Both the position numbers and the translations under genes were made by a program. Source: a virus. From it: DNA of 31,846 bases. The DNA lies in IMG/VR virus record IMGVR_UViG_3300031857_000850, positions 1-31,846 of that record, one strand, 5' to 3'. Under the pieces are notes generated by a model. That model did not search any database. It worked only from the letters and a program-made list of their open reading frames with translations, and was not told where the DNA came from. The number at the start of each line of letters is the position of its first letter. Within the stretch, counting starts at the first letter, position 1. Shown in pieces: positions 9,046-14,696 of the stretch.

Positions 9046-9436
9046 GTTTGCCATCGCTGTCACGTTCTGCTTTACTGTCGTCATGATGGTAGGGATTAGC
9101 CTGTACTCGGTCGTGTTTGTGACGCAGCCGATGAACGGCATGGCGCCTGCGGACAAGCAGTTCTTCCTGATCTTGTCGGACATGTCCAAGTACATCCTTG
9201 GGTCGCTGGCGACACTTCTGGCCGTCAAAGGCAAGGACGCCCTGCCACAGTTCGTGCCGCCAGGCTTATCGACCGCAAAAGACCGCGAAGACGCGCCCAA
9301 GGCCCCAACGCCTGCTGCGCCTGCGGCCAAACGGACTGAGCCAACGATCGAGCCTGTAGCAGCTGCTGCGCCTGTTGTGATTGGATTTGGCGGCAAACCG
9401 GCGCCTCCGCCAGCGCCTCAACCGGAGATCGAATGA
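8978..9436 (+). CDS. Holin-like membrane protein
   Basis: A 152-residue protein with two membrane segments, about residues 22-48 (FAIAVTFCFTVVMMVGISLY) and 70-85 (YILGSLATLLAVKG), then a long Pro/Ala-rich polar tail (APKAPTPAAPAAK to the end). Two segments and a charged tail fit class II holins, and its position two genes after the endolysin and before spanins supports a holin role. The tail is longer than in classical holins and may be periplasmic or cytoplasmic. GGAGG lies 12 nt upstream of the ATG. It overlaps both the lipoprotein gene upstream and the next small gene (ATGA). Confidence 0.6.
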   Translation: MNPLKLISQFLAMNQEQHDAVIKFAIAVTFCFTVVMMVGISLYSVVFVTQPMNGMAPADKQFFLILSDMSKYILGSLATLLAVKGKDALPQFVPPGLSTAKDREDAPKAPTPAAPAAKRTEPTIEPVAAAAPVVIGFGGKPAPPPAPQPEIE

Positions 9437-9612
9437 TGCAATATGTATACATAATGGCCGTGTACACCATATTCTGCTTTGCTGCTGCTAATGCTTATGC
9501 TGGCGGCGAGATGAAGAAGGTCTGCCACGAAGACGCCAAGACCAAGAAAGAGGTCTGCAAGACGATCAAGGTGCACAAGAAGCTCGAAGGCACGAAAGTA
9601 CCGCCAAAATGA
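9433..9612 (+). CDS. 59-aa secreted, lysine-rich small protein
   Basis: A short open frame linked to both neighbours by ATGA overlaps. Residues 1-23 form a signal peptide (VYIMAVYTIFCFAAANAYA) with a likely AYA cleavage site. The mature peptide is only about 36 residues, strongly basic, with two cysteines (KKVCHEDAKTKKEVCK). The coupling on both sides and the intact signal peptide argue it is real. It lies between holin and i-spanin genes, so a periplasmic role during lysis is plausible, but no family is recognised. Confidence 0.65.
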   Translation: MMQYVYIMAVYTIFCFAAANAYAGGEMKKVCHEDAKTKKEVCKTIKVHKKLEGTKVPPK

Positions 9613-10079
9613 ACCCGTACTTCATCGCCGGGTCAGTCGTGGCAGTCGTCTTGGCCTACGGCGTCGGTCACTGGCAAGGTGACGACGCCGGGCAGGCCAA
9701 AGTCAATGCCCAATGGGATAAAGAGCGTGCCGAGCAGATGGCCGCCTTTGCCGAGGCGCAGCGTCAAGCGCGCGAGAAAGAACAGGCGCTGCAACAAGGC
9801 GCAGACAACCTACGCATGGAGAAAGAACGTGAAATCAAGAATATTAACGCTCGCGCTACTGCCCTTGCTAACAGCCTGCGCGAGCGCCCGGATCGCCCCA
9901 CCACCGAAAGCGGTGCCGTGTCCGGTTCCGCCTGCGCTTGTAGTGGAGCGAGTGGAGCGCAACTGGCAAGGGGAGATGGAGAGTTTCTTGCGCGGTACAG
10001 TGCCGACGCCGCCCGCCTCTCCATCGAACTCGACAAATGCGTCAAGCAGTATGAAGCAGTGAGGCAGCTGCGACCGTAG
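9609..10079 (+). CDS. Rz: Rz-like i-spanin
   Basis: A 156-residue type II membrane protein: one N-terminal anchor (residues 4-21, YFIAGSVVAVVLAYGVG) followed by a long charged helix (about 35-95, QAREKEQALQQGADNLRMEK) suited to a periplasmic coiled coil. This is the architecture of lambda Rz. Its 3' half encodes a second lipoprotein in another frame, the classical Rz/Rz1 nested arrangement, which strongly supports the call. It would link inner and outer membranes and disrupt the outer membrane at the last step of lysis. Its 3' end overlaps the convergent leftward operon by 38 nt. Confidence 0.8.
   Translation: MNPYFIAGSVVAVVLAYGVGHWQGDDAGQAKVNAQWDKERAEQMAAFAEAQRQAREKEQALQQGADNLRMEKEREIKNINARATALANSLRERPDRPTTESGAVSGSACACSGASGAQLARGDGEFLARYSADAARLSIELDKCVKQYEAVRQLRP
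9829..10062 (+). CDS. Rz1: Rz1-like o-spanin lipoprotein nested in Rz gene
   Basis: A 77-residue lipoprotein read in an alternative frame entirely inside the i-spanin gene. It starts at a GTG preceded by GGAGAAAG with good spacing. The signal peptide KSRILTLALLPLLTAC ends in lipobox Leu14-Thr15-Ala16-Cys17. The mature part is proline-rich (IAPPPKAVPCPVPPAL), the hallmark of Rz1 proteins, and ends in a polar Ser/Thr-rich tail. No ATG precedes the signal sequence in suitable position, so an ATG-only gene call would misplace or miss it. It would anchor in the outer membrane and pair with the i-spanin. Confidence 0.82.
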   Translation: MKSRILTLALLPLLTACASARIAPPPKAVPCPVPPALVVERVERNWQGEMESFLRGTVPTPPASPSNSTNASSSMKQ

Positions 10080-10266
10080 CTTCCGGGTTCACCAAAGTTT
10101 CAATTCCTTGGGCACACTTGATTCTAAAGTCCGCCCATTTCTTTTGGTACACAGGGTCCTCAGTAGGCGGCACCCAGCCGTAGTTCGCGCGCCAGCGTAT
10201 CGTGACGTCAGTGGTCGATGGGGTGTAGACGTAGTGATCGCCCGGCTTCATATTACTATTCTTCAT
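10042..10266 (-). CDS. Small hypothetical protein, last gene of leftward operon
   Basis: A 74-residue polar protein (MKNSNMKPGDHYVYTPSTTD) with Trp-rich centre RWRANYGWVPP. The start was placed at the ATG preceded by AGGAGGAAGAAAA, rather than an upstream in-frame ATG inside the zinc ribbon gene. It overlaps the preceding gene by 11 nt and runs tail-to-tail into the i-spanin gene. No known domain was recognised. Confidence 0.6.
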   Translation of the reverse strand: MKNSNMKPGDHYVYTPSTTDVTIRWRANYGWVPPTEDPVYQKKWADFRIKCAQGIETLVNPEATVAAASLLHTA

Positions 10267-10504
10267 TTTTCTTCCTCCTGTCTTCGTTTTTCCTACGCGC
10301 ATTGACTTTACTCCTGTTTATTTCATCAATCTCTTCCTGAGTGTAAACCGCTTTGTTGGCTTTTGGCGGTGTGATCGTTAGCCACACTTCGCCTGTGTAA
10401 GCAGATACTCCGCAGTTATAGCAGCGCCGTAGCCGTTTGATACCGTCCGGCAAGCGTTGTGATACTACAACATATGTACGCGAATCGCACTCGCGGCAGT
10501 TCAT
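10256..10504 (-). CDS. Zinc ribbon protein
   Basis: An 82-residue protein with an N-terminal four-cysteine zinc ribbon: CRECDSRTYVV about residues 3-13 and RRCYNCGVSAYTGE about residues 27-40. The spacing and the RLPDGIKRLRRC connector resemble NrdR/Ogr-type zinc ribbons that bind nucleic acid. The C-terminal third is a strongly charged helix ending KNEDRRKKNEE. A role in transcription control is plausible for a small phage zinc ribbon but is inference. It overlaps its upstream neighbour in an ATGA arrangement. Confidence 0.7.
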   Translation of the reverse strand: MNCRECDSRTYVVVSQRLPDGIKRLRRCYNCGVSAYTGEVWLTITPPKANKAVYTQEEIDEINRSKVNARRKNEDRRKKNEE

Positions 10505-10704
10505 TCCCGCCCCCTTGCGCGGATAGCGTTTGCTGCTTCGACGTACGTCTTTGCGTTAAATGCAATAACAGCACACGCTTCACGCTCGGCTGCTGCGACT
10601 AGGGCGGCAAAGCGTTCTAGCGTTTCCCACTTAACAGGCTCTTGATCCCACGGCTTAGATATTCCAGCCTCCCGCGCCATGCGGATAATGCCGTCGTGGT
10701 TCAT
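10501..10704 (-). CDS. Paralog B of tandem small protein pair
   Basis: A 67-residue protein starting MNHDGIIRMAREAG. It shares the pattern RMAREAG, RFAALVAAAEREAC and AIRAR with the next gene upstream in the operon, so the two are tandem paralogs. The start was set at the ATG that overlaps the stop of the paralog and follows GGGAGCAGG; the upstream in-frame ATG would lie inside the paralog gene. Helical throughout, function unknown. The ...MAREAG...AAAEREAC... pattern is widespread in phage accessory regions. Confidence 0.65.
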   Translation of the reverse strand: MNHDGIIRMAREAGISKPWDQEPVKWETLERFAALVAAAEREACAVIAFNAKTYVEAANAIRARGRE

Positions 10705-10961
10705 TCCTGCTCCCTTGCGCGGATAGCGTCGGCACATTCTCCAGCGCCTAAACATCTTTCCCAGTATCTATCTTCGTTGTGTTCTGCCCATTCTTCTTTA
10801 AACTCATTACCGATGGTGTAACAAAGATCAAGACACGCCTCGCGCTCGGCTGCTGCGACTATGGCTGCGAAGCGTTGGAGTTCTTTTGGGTAATTGATGA
10901 TGGCATCGTGAGATTCAAAGCCAGCCTCCCGCGCCATGCGGGTAATGTCATCTTTCGTCAT
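10701..10961 (-). CDS. Paralog A of tandem small protein pair
   Basis: An 86-residue helical protein (MTKDDITRMAREAG, RFAAIVAAAEREACLDLCY, ADAIRAREQE). It is the longer copy of the gene that follows it in the operon, with an extra acidic insert EFKEEWAEHNEDRYWERC. The two copies share near-identical DNA at both ends, including one 21-nt identical segment (10664-10684 and 10921-10941). Start and stop codons overlap both neighbours, so translation is coupled. Function unknown. Confidence 0.68.
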   Translation of the reverse strand: MTKDDITRMAREAGFESHDAIINYPKELQRFAAIVAAAEREACLDLCYTIGNEFKEEWAEHNEDRYWERCLGAGECADAIRAREQE

Positions 10962-11152
10962 CGCTCTAAGGCCTTTGCAAGAATCTCTTCGCGCTCCCGA
11001 GCGTCACGCAGCGCGCAGTAGCGCTGATGCAGACGCGTCAGGTAGGAGGAGCGGCGATACGTTTCAAGTTCAGTCTGAAGCAGCGTCCAGACTTGCTTTT
11101 CAGTTAGTTTACTCAAACGCTGGTTTAGCGTCGTCCAGTCTAGTCGTGCCAT
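10958..11152 (-). CDS. Small helical hypothetical protein
   Basis: A 64-residue protein, basic and helical (MARLDWTTLNQRLSKLTEKQ, LETYRRSSYLTRLHQRYCALR), with a C-terminal charged helix DAREREEILAKALER. It resembles small phage proteins that pack as helical bundles, and no domain was identified. It lies 1 nt after the stop of the gene upstream and overlaps the next by ATGA. The high Arg and Leu content allows nucleic-acid binding but does not show it. Confidence 0.62.
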   Translation of the reverse strand: MARLDWTTLNQRLSKLTEKQVWTLLQTELETYRRSSYLTRLHQRYCALRDAREREEILAKALER

Positions 11153-11153
11153 G

Positions 11154-11450
11154 TTATTTCCCTTCTAATTTAACTACAGAAATCAAATCGCCGTCAGCAG
11201 TGAAACAAAAACGCACGTTTGGGGGTGGTATATGCGACATAACACATATAATTTTTTGGATCGTACTGTCAAATTCAACATAACGCTCTTCAAATATCAC
11301 TGCTTTCCTAACGCGGTATTCGGTATCTTCTGCCCACGTAGGATGGTCAGTTACCGTCCACTTTTTGTGGCGCTGGCAGAATTTTTCTATTTGAGCGCCA
11401 TCGGCCCAAGCTTTAATTAGCGCCGCATGTTTATGTTTAATCTTAGGCAT
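11154..11450 (-). CDS. Conserved phage/bacterial hypothetical (HKHAALIKAWADGA family)
   Basis: A 98-residue protein starting MPKIKHKHAALIKAWADGAQIE, followed by HPTWAEDTEYRVRKA. This combination, a KHAxLIKAWADGA head and a W-E-D-x-E-Y-R-V segment, is a recurrent small family in phages and prophages, without known function. The rest (residues 50-98) is beta-rich. A GGGAAG ribosome site precedes the ATG. It overlaps the end of the gene upstream by 8 nt. Confidence 0.62.
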   Translation of the reverse strand: MPKIKHKHAALIKAWADGAQIEKFCQRHKKWTVTDHPTWAEDTEYRVRKAVIFEERYVEFDSTIQKIICVMSHIPPPNVRFCFTADGDLISVVKLEGK

Positions 11451-11640
11451 CTGGCTTCCCTTTAATCAGATCGACGAGTTCGGAATACGCTGCTTTGCTA
11501 TGTTCGTGCGTCTTGGCCATGACAACCTCGCGAGCGACTGACGCGATGTGGTCTAGCCTGCGGAGCATTGCAGCAGCTTCATTGTGGCGCGGATCAGTGG
11601 CTGTCTCGTCCAGCCACGCGGCCATAAACTTAGGGTTCAC
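11443..11640 (-). CDS. Small helical hypothetical protein, GTG start
   Basis: A 65-residue helical protein (NPKFMAAWLDETATDPRHNE, MLRRLDHIASVAREVV). It begins at a GTG overlapping the TGA of the helicase gene (GTGA) and is preceded by GGAGGAG at ideal spacing, so the non-ATG start is well supported. An in-frame ATG five codons later lacks such a site. No domain was recognised. Its coupling to the helicase suggests co-expression, with no evidence for direct interaction. Confidence 0.65.
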   Translation of the reverse strand: MNPKFMAAWLDETATDPRHNEAAAMLRRLDHIASVAREVVMAKTHEHSKAAYSELVDLIKGKPDA

Positions 11641-12974
11641 TTTAACTCCTCCAAGGCAATATCAGAAATCGCGCGCTTGTCATGCAACGCGCCCCAAATC
11701 TTCTCGTCGATCGTTTTCTCGGTCAGCATCACATAGCACCAGACTGCTTTTGTTTGTCCGGAACGGTGCAGCCTTCCAATCGTTTGCTCGTACAGCTCCA
11801 GTGACCACGGCAGCGACAGAAATACGATGTGGCAGCCTCCGTGTTGTAGATTAAGTCCGTGACCTGCCGACTTTGGGTGAAGTAAGAGCTTCTGAATTTC
11901 ACCTCGGTTCCACCGCTCGACCACGTTCGGCGTATCCATCGTCGCAGCCTGCGGATAACGGCGACGAAGTTCTGCAAGCTCCTCCTGATAAGAGTACGCA
12001 ATGATCGTGTTCGCATGTTGGTTTTCCTCTAGTAGTTCGTCCAATCGATCAAATTTGTGGCTGCTAAACCAATGGGCTGTCTGAGTATTCTTAAACTTAC
12101 CGTAATCCTCCAGCGCCTCTCGCTGCGTCTCGTAGACAAAACCAGACGCCATCTGTTGCAGTTTTCCAGTCACAACCGCCGCGTTTGCAGCAATCGCCTG
12201 CGCGTTAGGAAACTCGACAACGAAATCGCGCTTCATTTTGTTGTAGAGCGTATAGTCCATCGTCCCGCGCACCTCTACGATGTTTAATGGCGGCAGTTTG
12301 TCCTTGTACTCGCCAGCATCCAGCAGGTACGTCGCGGGTTTGATCTTCTGCATGACCAACTCCAGCGCACCGCGTCTGGGCGACCAGTCACCGAAATCCC
12401 GGTTCGTGCAGACAAAATATTGCTGCAAGAAGGCGCCCTTGCTGCGACCTAAGAGCGACTGGTCGATGATCTTGCACTGGCCGAAGACATCTTCCAGACC
12501 GTTGGACGTGAACGATCCGGTCAGGCCCCAGCGAATCTTGATGTGTTCGATCGCTTTGAAAAGCGCCTTAAACCGCTTGCCGGACGGGTCTTTTAGCCTG
12601 GTCAGTTCATCAAAGACGATCGCATCGAACCGGCTTAGACCGTAATCGGCCAGCCATTGCAGGTTGTCGTAGTTAATGACTACAAAGTCAGCAGTTACGC
12701 TCTCGACCGCACGCAAGCGATCTTTAGGTGAGCCAACGGCTAACGCCAGGCGCAGTGATGGCGTCCATTTTGGTGCCTCAACGGGCCAGACGTCGGTGCA
12801 TACGCGTTTGGGAGCGACAACCAAGAAACGGCTAGCCACACCATCGTAAATGGCGTCCCTCATGGCGGTCAGCGTGATCGCGGTCTTGCCAGCTCCCACG
12901 GGCGCTAAGATCATCGCCCGATCGCGCTCGTAAAGGAAATCAGCGGCCTCTTCTTGGTACGGGCGGAGTTTCAT
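11637..12974 (-). CDS. SNF2/DEAD-type helicase
   Basis: A 445-residue superfamily 2 ATPase. Visible motifs in order: Q-like LRPYQEEAADFLYER, Walker A APVGAGKT (Lys30), motif Ia LVVAPKRVC, Walker B as DELTRLK, motif III LTGSFTSN, motif V SAGHGLNLQHG and motif VI QTIGRLHRSGQ with the arginine finger. The DELT box and HRSGQ motif are typical of SNF2-like phage helicases used in replication or recombination. The start was set at MKLRPYQ; two upstream in-frame ATGs add residues that do not look like the family and overlap another frame. The Shine-Dalgarno signal is weak, so translation probably relies on coupling to the upstream small gene. Confidence 0.88.
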   Translation of the reverse strand: MKLRPYQEEAADFLYERDRAMILAPVGAGKTAITLTAMRDAIYDGVASRFLVVAPKRVCTDVWPVEAPKWTPSLRLALAVGSPKDRLRAVESVTADFVVINYDNLQWLADYGLSRFDAIVFDELTRLKDPSGKRFKALFKAIEHIKIRWGLTGSFTSNGLEDVFGQCKIIDQSLLGRSKGAFLQQYFVCTNRDFGDWSPRRGALELVMQKIKPATYLLDAGEYKDKLPPLNIVEVRGTMDYTLYNKMKRDFVVEFPNAQAIAANAAVVTGKLQQMASGFVYETQREALEDYGKFKNTQTAHWFSSHKFDRLDELLEENQHANTIIAYSYQEELAELRRRYPQAATMDTPNVVERWNRGEIQKLLLHPKSAGHGLNLQHGGCHIVFLSLPWSLELYEQTIGRLHRSGQTKAVWCYVMLTEKTIDEKIWGALHDKRAISDIALEELK

Positions 12975-13083
12975 TGATTTTGCGTCCGAAAAATAGATCA
13001 TGCAGGTTGCGGGTGTTTTGCTTCTCCCACTCTTTATTCTTACGTGCCCTTTCAGCACGTTCACGTTCATACCGCCAGTTCAT
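12940..13083 (-). CDS. 47-aa basic helical protein overlapping helicase start
   Basis: A 47-residue frame beginning MNWRYERERAERARKNKEWE and ending PPVPRRGR. It has GGGAGAAG before its ATG, and the ATG overlaps the stop of the upstream gene (ATGA), like every other junction in this operon. Its last 35 nt overlap the start of the helicase in another frame. The ribosome site is better than that of the helicase, which suggests it is translated and delivers ribosomes to the helicase start. The strongly basic content is compatible with nucleic-acid binding. No family recognised. Confidence 0.55.
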   Translation of the reverse strand: MNWRYERERAERARKNKEWEKQNTRNLHDLFFGRKINETPPVPRRGR

Positions 13084-13724
13084 GTGTTCTTCTCCCGCAG
13101 CTTGGCTTCGATGAAGCGGACAAGATATTTAAAAACCACATAGTCATCGCAACTTGCGTTGTCCATAAACGCATCCTCTACTTCCTCATCCGTCAGCCCC
13201 TGCCATTCGCGCTGTGGTGGGGTGTCGTGTGACGTTTGATCCATCATTACTGTTCGCGCTAATGCTTCGCAGGTTTGACATGGTGTTGGATTTGCATAAA
13301 CAGGCATCCAACGGTCGGGGTATTTGTCTAGGTCTACGGGCTTTTTGCCTATCGAAATACCGTGCTCAATAAATCTATGCAGCCACGCCACCGGCTCCTG
13401 ATTGCAGAACGCGCCTGCCGAATCTGCAGAACGGTTTGCAGAATCCGGCGTGCTAAGTGGGGCGGGGTAAAGACTCATCAGGGAGTAGTTAGGCAAACGT
13501 TCGGGGCTGGGTGCGTCAGTTGTCATTGACCATAGAGGGCCGTTTTTCGGATGCACCGGCACCCACGCCACCGGCTCCGGTTCAGGTGCGCTTAGTCTGG
13601 CGCGGAGAAACTCGACTGCGCTTTGCCAGTCCTCTACTATCTTTGCGCTAAACGTCGGGGGTGTAGCGCATTGCAACGCATCCAGCACCTGCTGCGCTTC
13701 ATCGCGGGTTAGTGTGATGGTCAT
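13080..13724 (-). CDS. Hypothetical protein with two EPVAW-type modules
   Basis: A 214-residue protein with an N-terminal helical segment MTITLTRDEAQQVLDALQC, then two related blocks: PEPVAWVPVHPKNGPLW to SLMSLYPAP (about residues 50-88) and QEPVAWLHRFIEHGISIG to WMPVYANP (about 108-145). Such EPVAW-to-LYxxP blocks recur in phage and prophage proteins of Proteobacteria and appear in tandem. The C-terminal part holds WQGLTDEEVEDAF, another recurrent phage accessory motif. The start has AGAGG and overlaps the stop of the small upstream gene; longer in-frame starts were rejected. Function unknown. Confidence 0.65.
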   Translation of the reverse strand: MTITLTRDEAQQVLDALQCATPPTFSAKIVEDWQSAVEFLRARLSAPEPEPVAWVPVHPKNGPLWSMTTDAPSPERLPNYSLMSLYPAPLSTPDSANRSADSAGAFCNQEPVAWLHRFIEHGISIGKKPVDLDKYPDRWMPVYANPTPCQTCEALARTVMMDQTSHDTPPQREWQGLTDEEVEDAFMDNASCDDYVVFKYLVRFIEAKLREKNT

Positions 13725-13885
13725 TGAAACCTCTGTGGCAAGTGTTCTCTGGTTATCCGTAATGCTTCTTCTAACGCACACGCGATTGCTTCACGGTCTT
13801 CAACCATTGTATTAGGGTCAAGGTCTTTGACTACCACGGATACGCCATCCTCGTCATGGTTTACTTCGATTGTGTAAGTTGTCAT
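13721..13885 (-). CDS. 54-aa acidic small protein
   Basis: A 54-residue frame (MTTYTIEVNHDEDGVSVVVK, then DREAIACALEEALRITREH). The N-terminal half forms beta-strands and the C-terminal half one helix, a beta-beta-alpha layout. The ATG overlaps the TGA of the gene upstream and its own TGA overlaps the next ATG. AGGAGAACAACG gives a strong ribosome site. These features make the gene secure despite its size. The fold vaguely recalls HicB-like or dsRBD-like small domains, but I do not assign one. Confidence 0.7.
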   Translation of the reverse strand: MTTYTIEVNHDEDGVSVVVKDLDPNTMVEDREAIACALEEALRITREHLPQRFQ

Positions 13886-14175
13886 CGTTGTTCTCCTGTA
13901 GCTTTGGCGATGTTGGCTTCAATCAATTCCCATGTCGCATCTTCAATTCCGCATTCACAAACAAAACATTGTTCAAACCGAATGCGCTTAAATATCTGCA
14001 TTAACTCAGCATTCACCTCATGCAAGCGGCGTAGTTCGGCGGCGGCTTCATCCAATACCATGTCGAATTCTGAGGCGTACCCGCCCTGCTCGTCTTCGCT
14101 TAACTGCGGGTGAAATTGCGCTGACTCAAATAAATATTCAGCCAGCCGCAGGGCTTCTGGTTTTTGCCCATTCAT
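13882..14175 (-). CDS. Hypothetical helical protein
   Basis: A 97-residue, acidic and helical protein (ALRLAEYLFESAQFHPQLSE, LDEAAAELRRLHEVNAELMQ). The pattern LAEYLE followed by AAAELRRLHEVN is found in many small phage accessory proteins of proteobacterial phages. Two cysteine pairs near the end (FEQCFVCECGIED) could bind a metal. It overlaps the VRR-NUC gene by 38 nt upstream and the next gene by ATGA downstream. Function unknown. Confidence 0.62.
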   Translation of the reverse strand: MNGQKPEALRLAEYLFESAQFHPQLSEDEQGGYASEFDMVLDEAAAELRRLHEVNAELMQIFKRIRFEQCFVCECGIEDATWELIEANIAKATGEQR

Positions 14176-14425
14176 CTATTTGCTCCTTTGTCCAAAGCAC
14201 TGCATGTTTTTGATTTAAGTGCTGCATTGTCAATAAGAAAAACTTTTGCAAAGCAGACAACCGACCATTCGTTGTTTTTAATTCAATAAACCACGTCTCG
14301 CCGTTTGGTAGGCAGGCGATCCGATCACAGACGCCGCGCTGGGTTACAGAGCGGAACTTGTACGTCTGGCCACCGAGACGTTCAACAGCCCAGACGAAAT
14401 GCTTCTCTACTTCAGATTCTTTCAT
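14138..14425 (-). CDS. VRR-NUC domain nuclease
   Basis: A 95-residue stand-alone VRR-NUC nuclease of the PD-(D/E)XK superfamily. Visible elements are the N-terminal helix KESEVEKHFVWAVERLGG, RSVTQRGVCDRIACLPNG with the catalytic Asp, and the WFIELKT motif (E-x-K). Related phage proteins cleave branched DNA structures such as Holliday junctions, fitting recombination or packaging-linked resolution. The first ATG was chosen; an in-frame TTG at 14461 extends it into the divergent promoter. No ribosome site precedes the ATG, so the transcript may be leaderless. It is the first gene of the leftward operon. Confidence 0.8.
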   Translation of the reverse strand: MKESEVEKHFVWAVERLGGQTYKFRSVTQRGVCDRIACLPNGETWFIELKTTNGRLSALQKFFLLTMQHLNQKHAVLWTKEQIDEWAKTRSPAAG

Positions 14426-14454
14426 GTGTTGTAGCTTAAATGATTTAAAAATGT

Positions 14455-14483
14455 TTGACAAGCGGTTTTTTGCCCGCTATGCT
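14455..14483 (+). promoter_or_regulatory. Sigma70-type promoter for replication operon
   Basis: A perfect TTGACA (-35, 14455-14460) is followed by 17 nt and TATGCT (-10, 14478-14483). The spacer contains an inverted repeat AGCGG-N8-CCGCT between the two boxes, a possible operator. The predicted transcript would start near 14490 and reach the well-spaced GGGAG ribosome site of the first gene at 14517. Confidence 0.7.
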
Positions 14484-14516
14484 GAAGGCTCAATCACTAC
14501 ACGGGAGTACAGTCAA

Positions 14517-14696
14517 ATGAATGTAGAAGACATTTTTGATGCGGACGGCGCAGCCTTACAGGCCGCATTAGACCTTATTGAGGTCATCCTTGAGACCGAC
14601 CCTGGCGTTTACGACGAAACGGCTGCGCCAGTAGTGCTGCTGTTACGTCAACGACTGTCTAGTTCGTGGCGTAACGAACCGGCGAGGGCTAAATAA
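14517..14696 (+). CDS. Small acidic hypothetical protein, first gene of replication operon
   Basis: A 59-residue acidic protein (MNVEDIFDADGAALQAALDL) ending in a basic tail (SSSWRNEPARAK). The start is the ATG with GGGAG nine to ten bases upstream; longer in-frame versions run through the promoter and are rejected. The stop overlaps the next start (TAATG), so the two are translationally coupled. The gene precedes a DUF2800-type nuclease in many phages with the same module, but I recognise no domain. Confidence 0.62.
   Translation: MNVEDIFDADGAALQAALDLIEVILETDPGVYDETAAPVVLLLRQRLSSSWRNEPARAK

Noticed and set aside
12975-13070. N-terminal extension of the helicase
   Set aside because: The extra residues do not resemble helicase N-termini, and the region is better explained by the coupled 47-codon gene in another frame.
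14426-14461. TTG-started extension of the VRR-NUC gene
   Set aside because: It would begin inside the divergent -35 box. The domain starts after the ATG at 14425.
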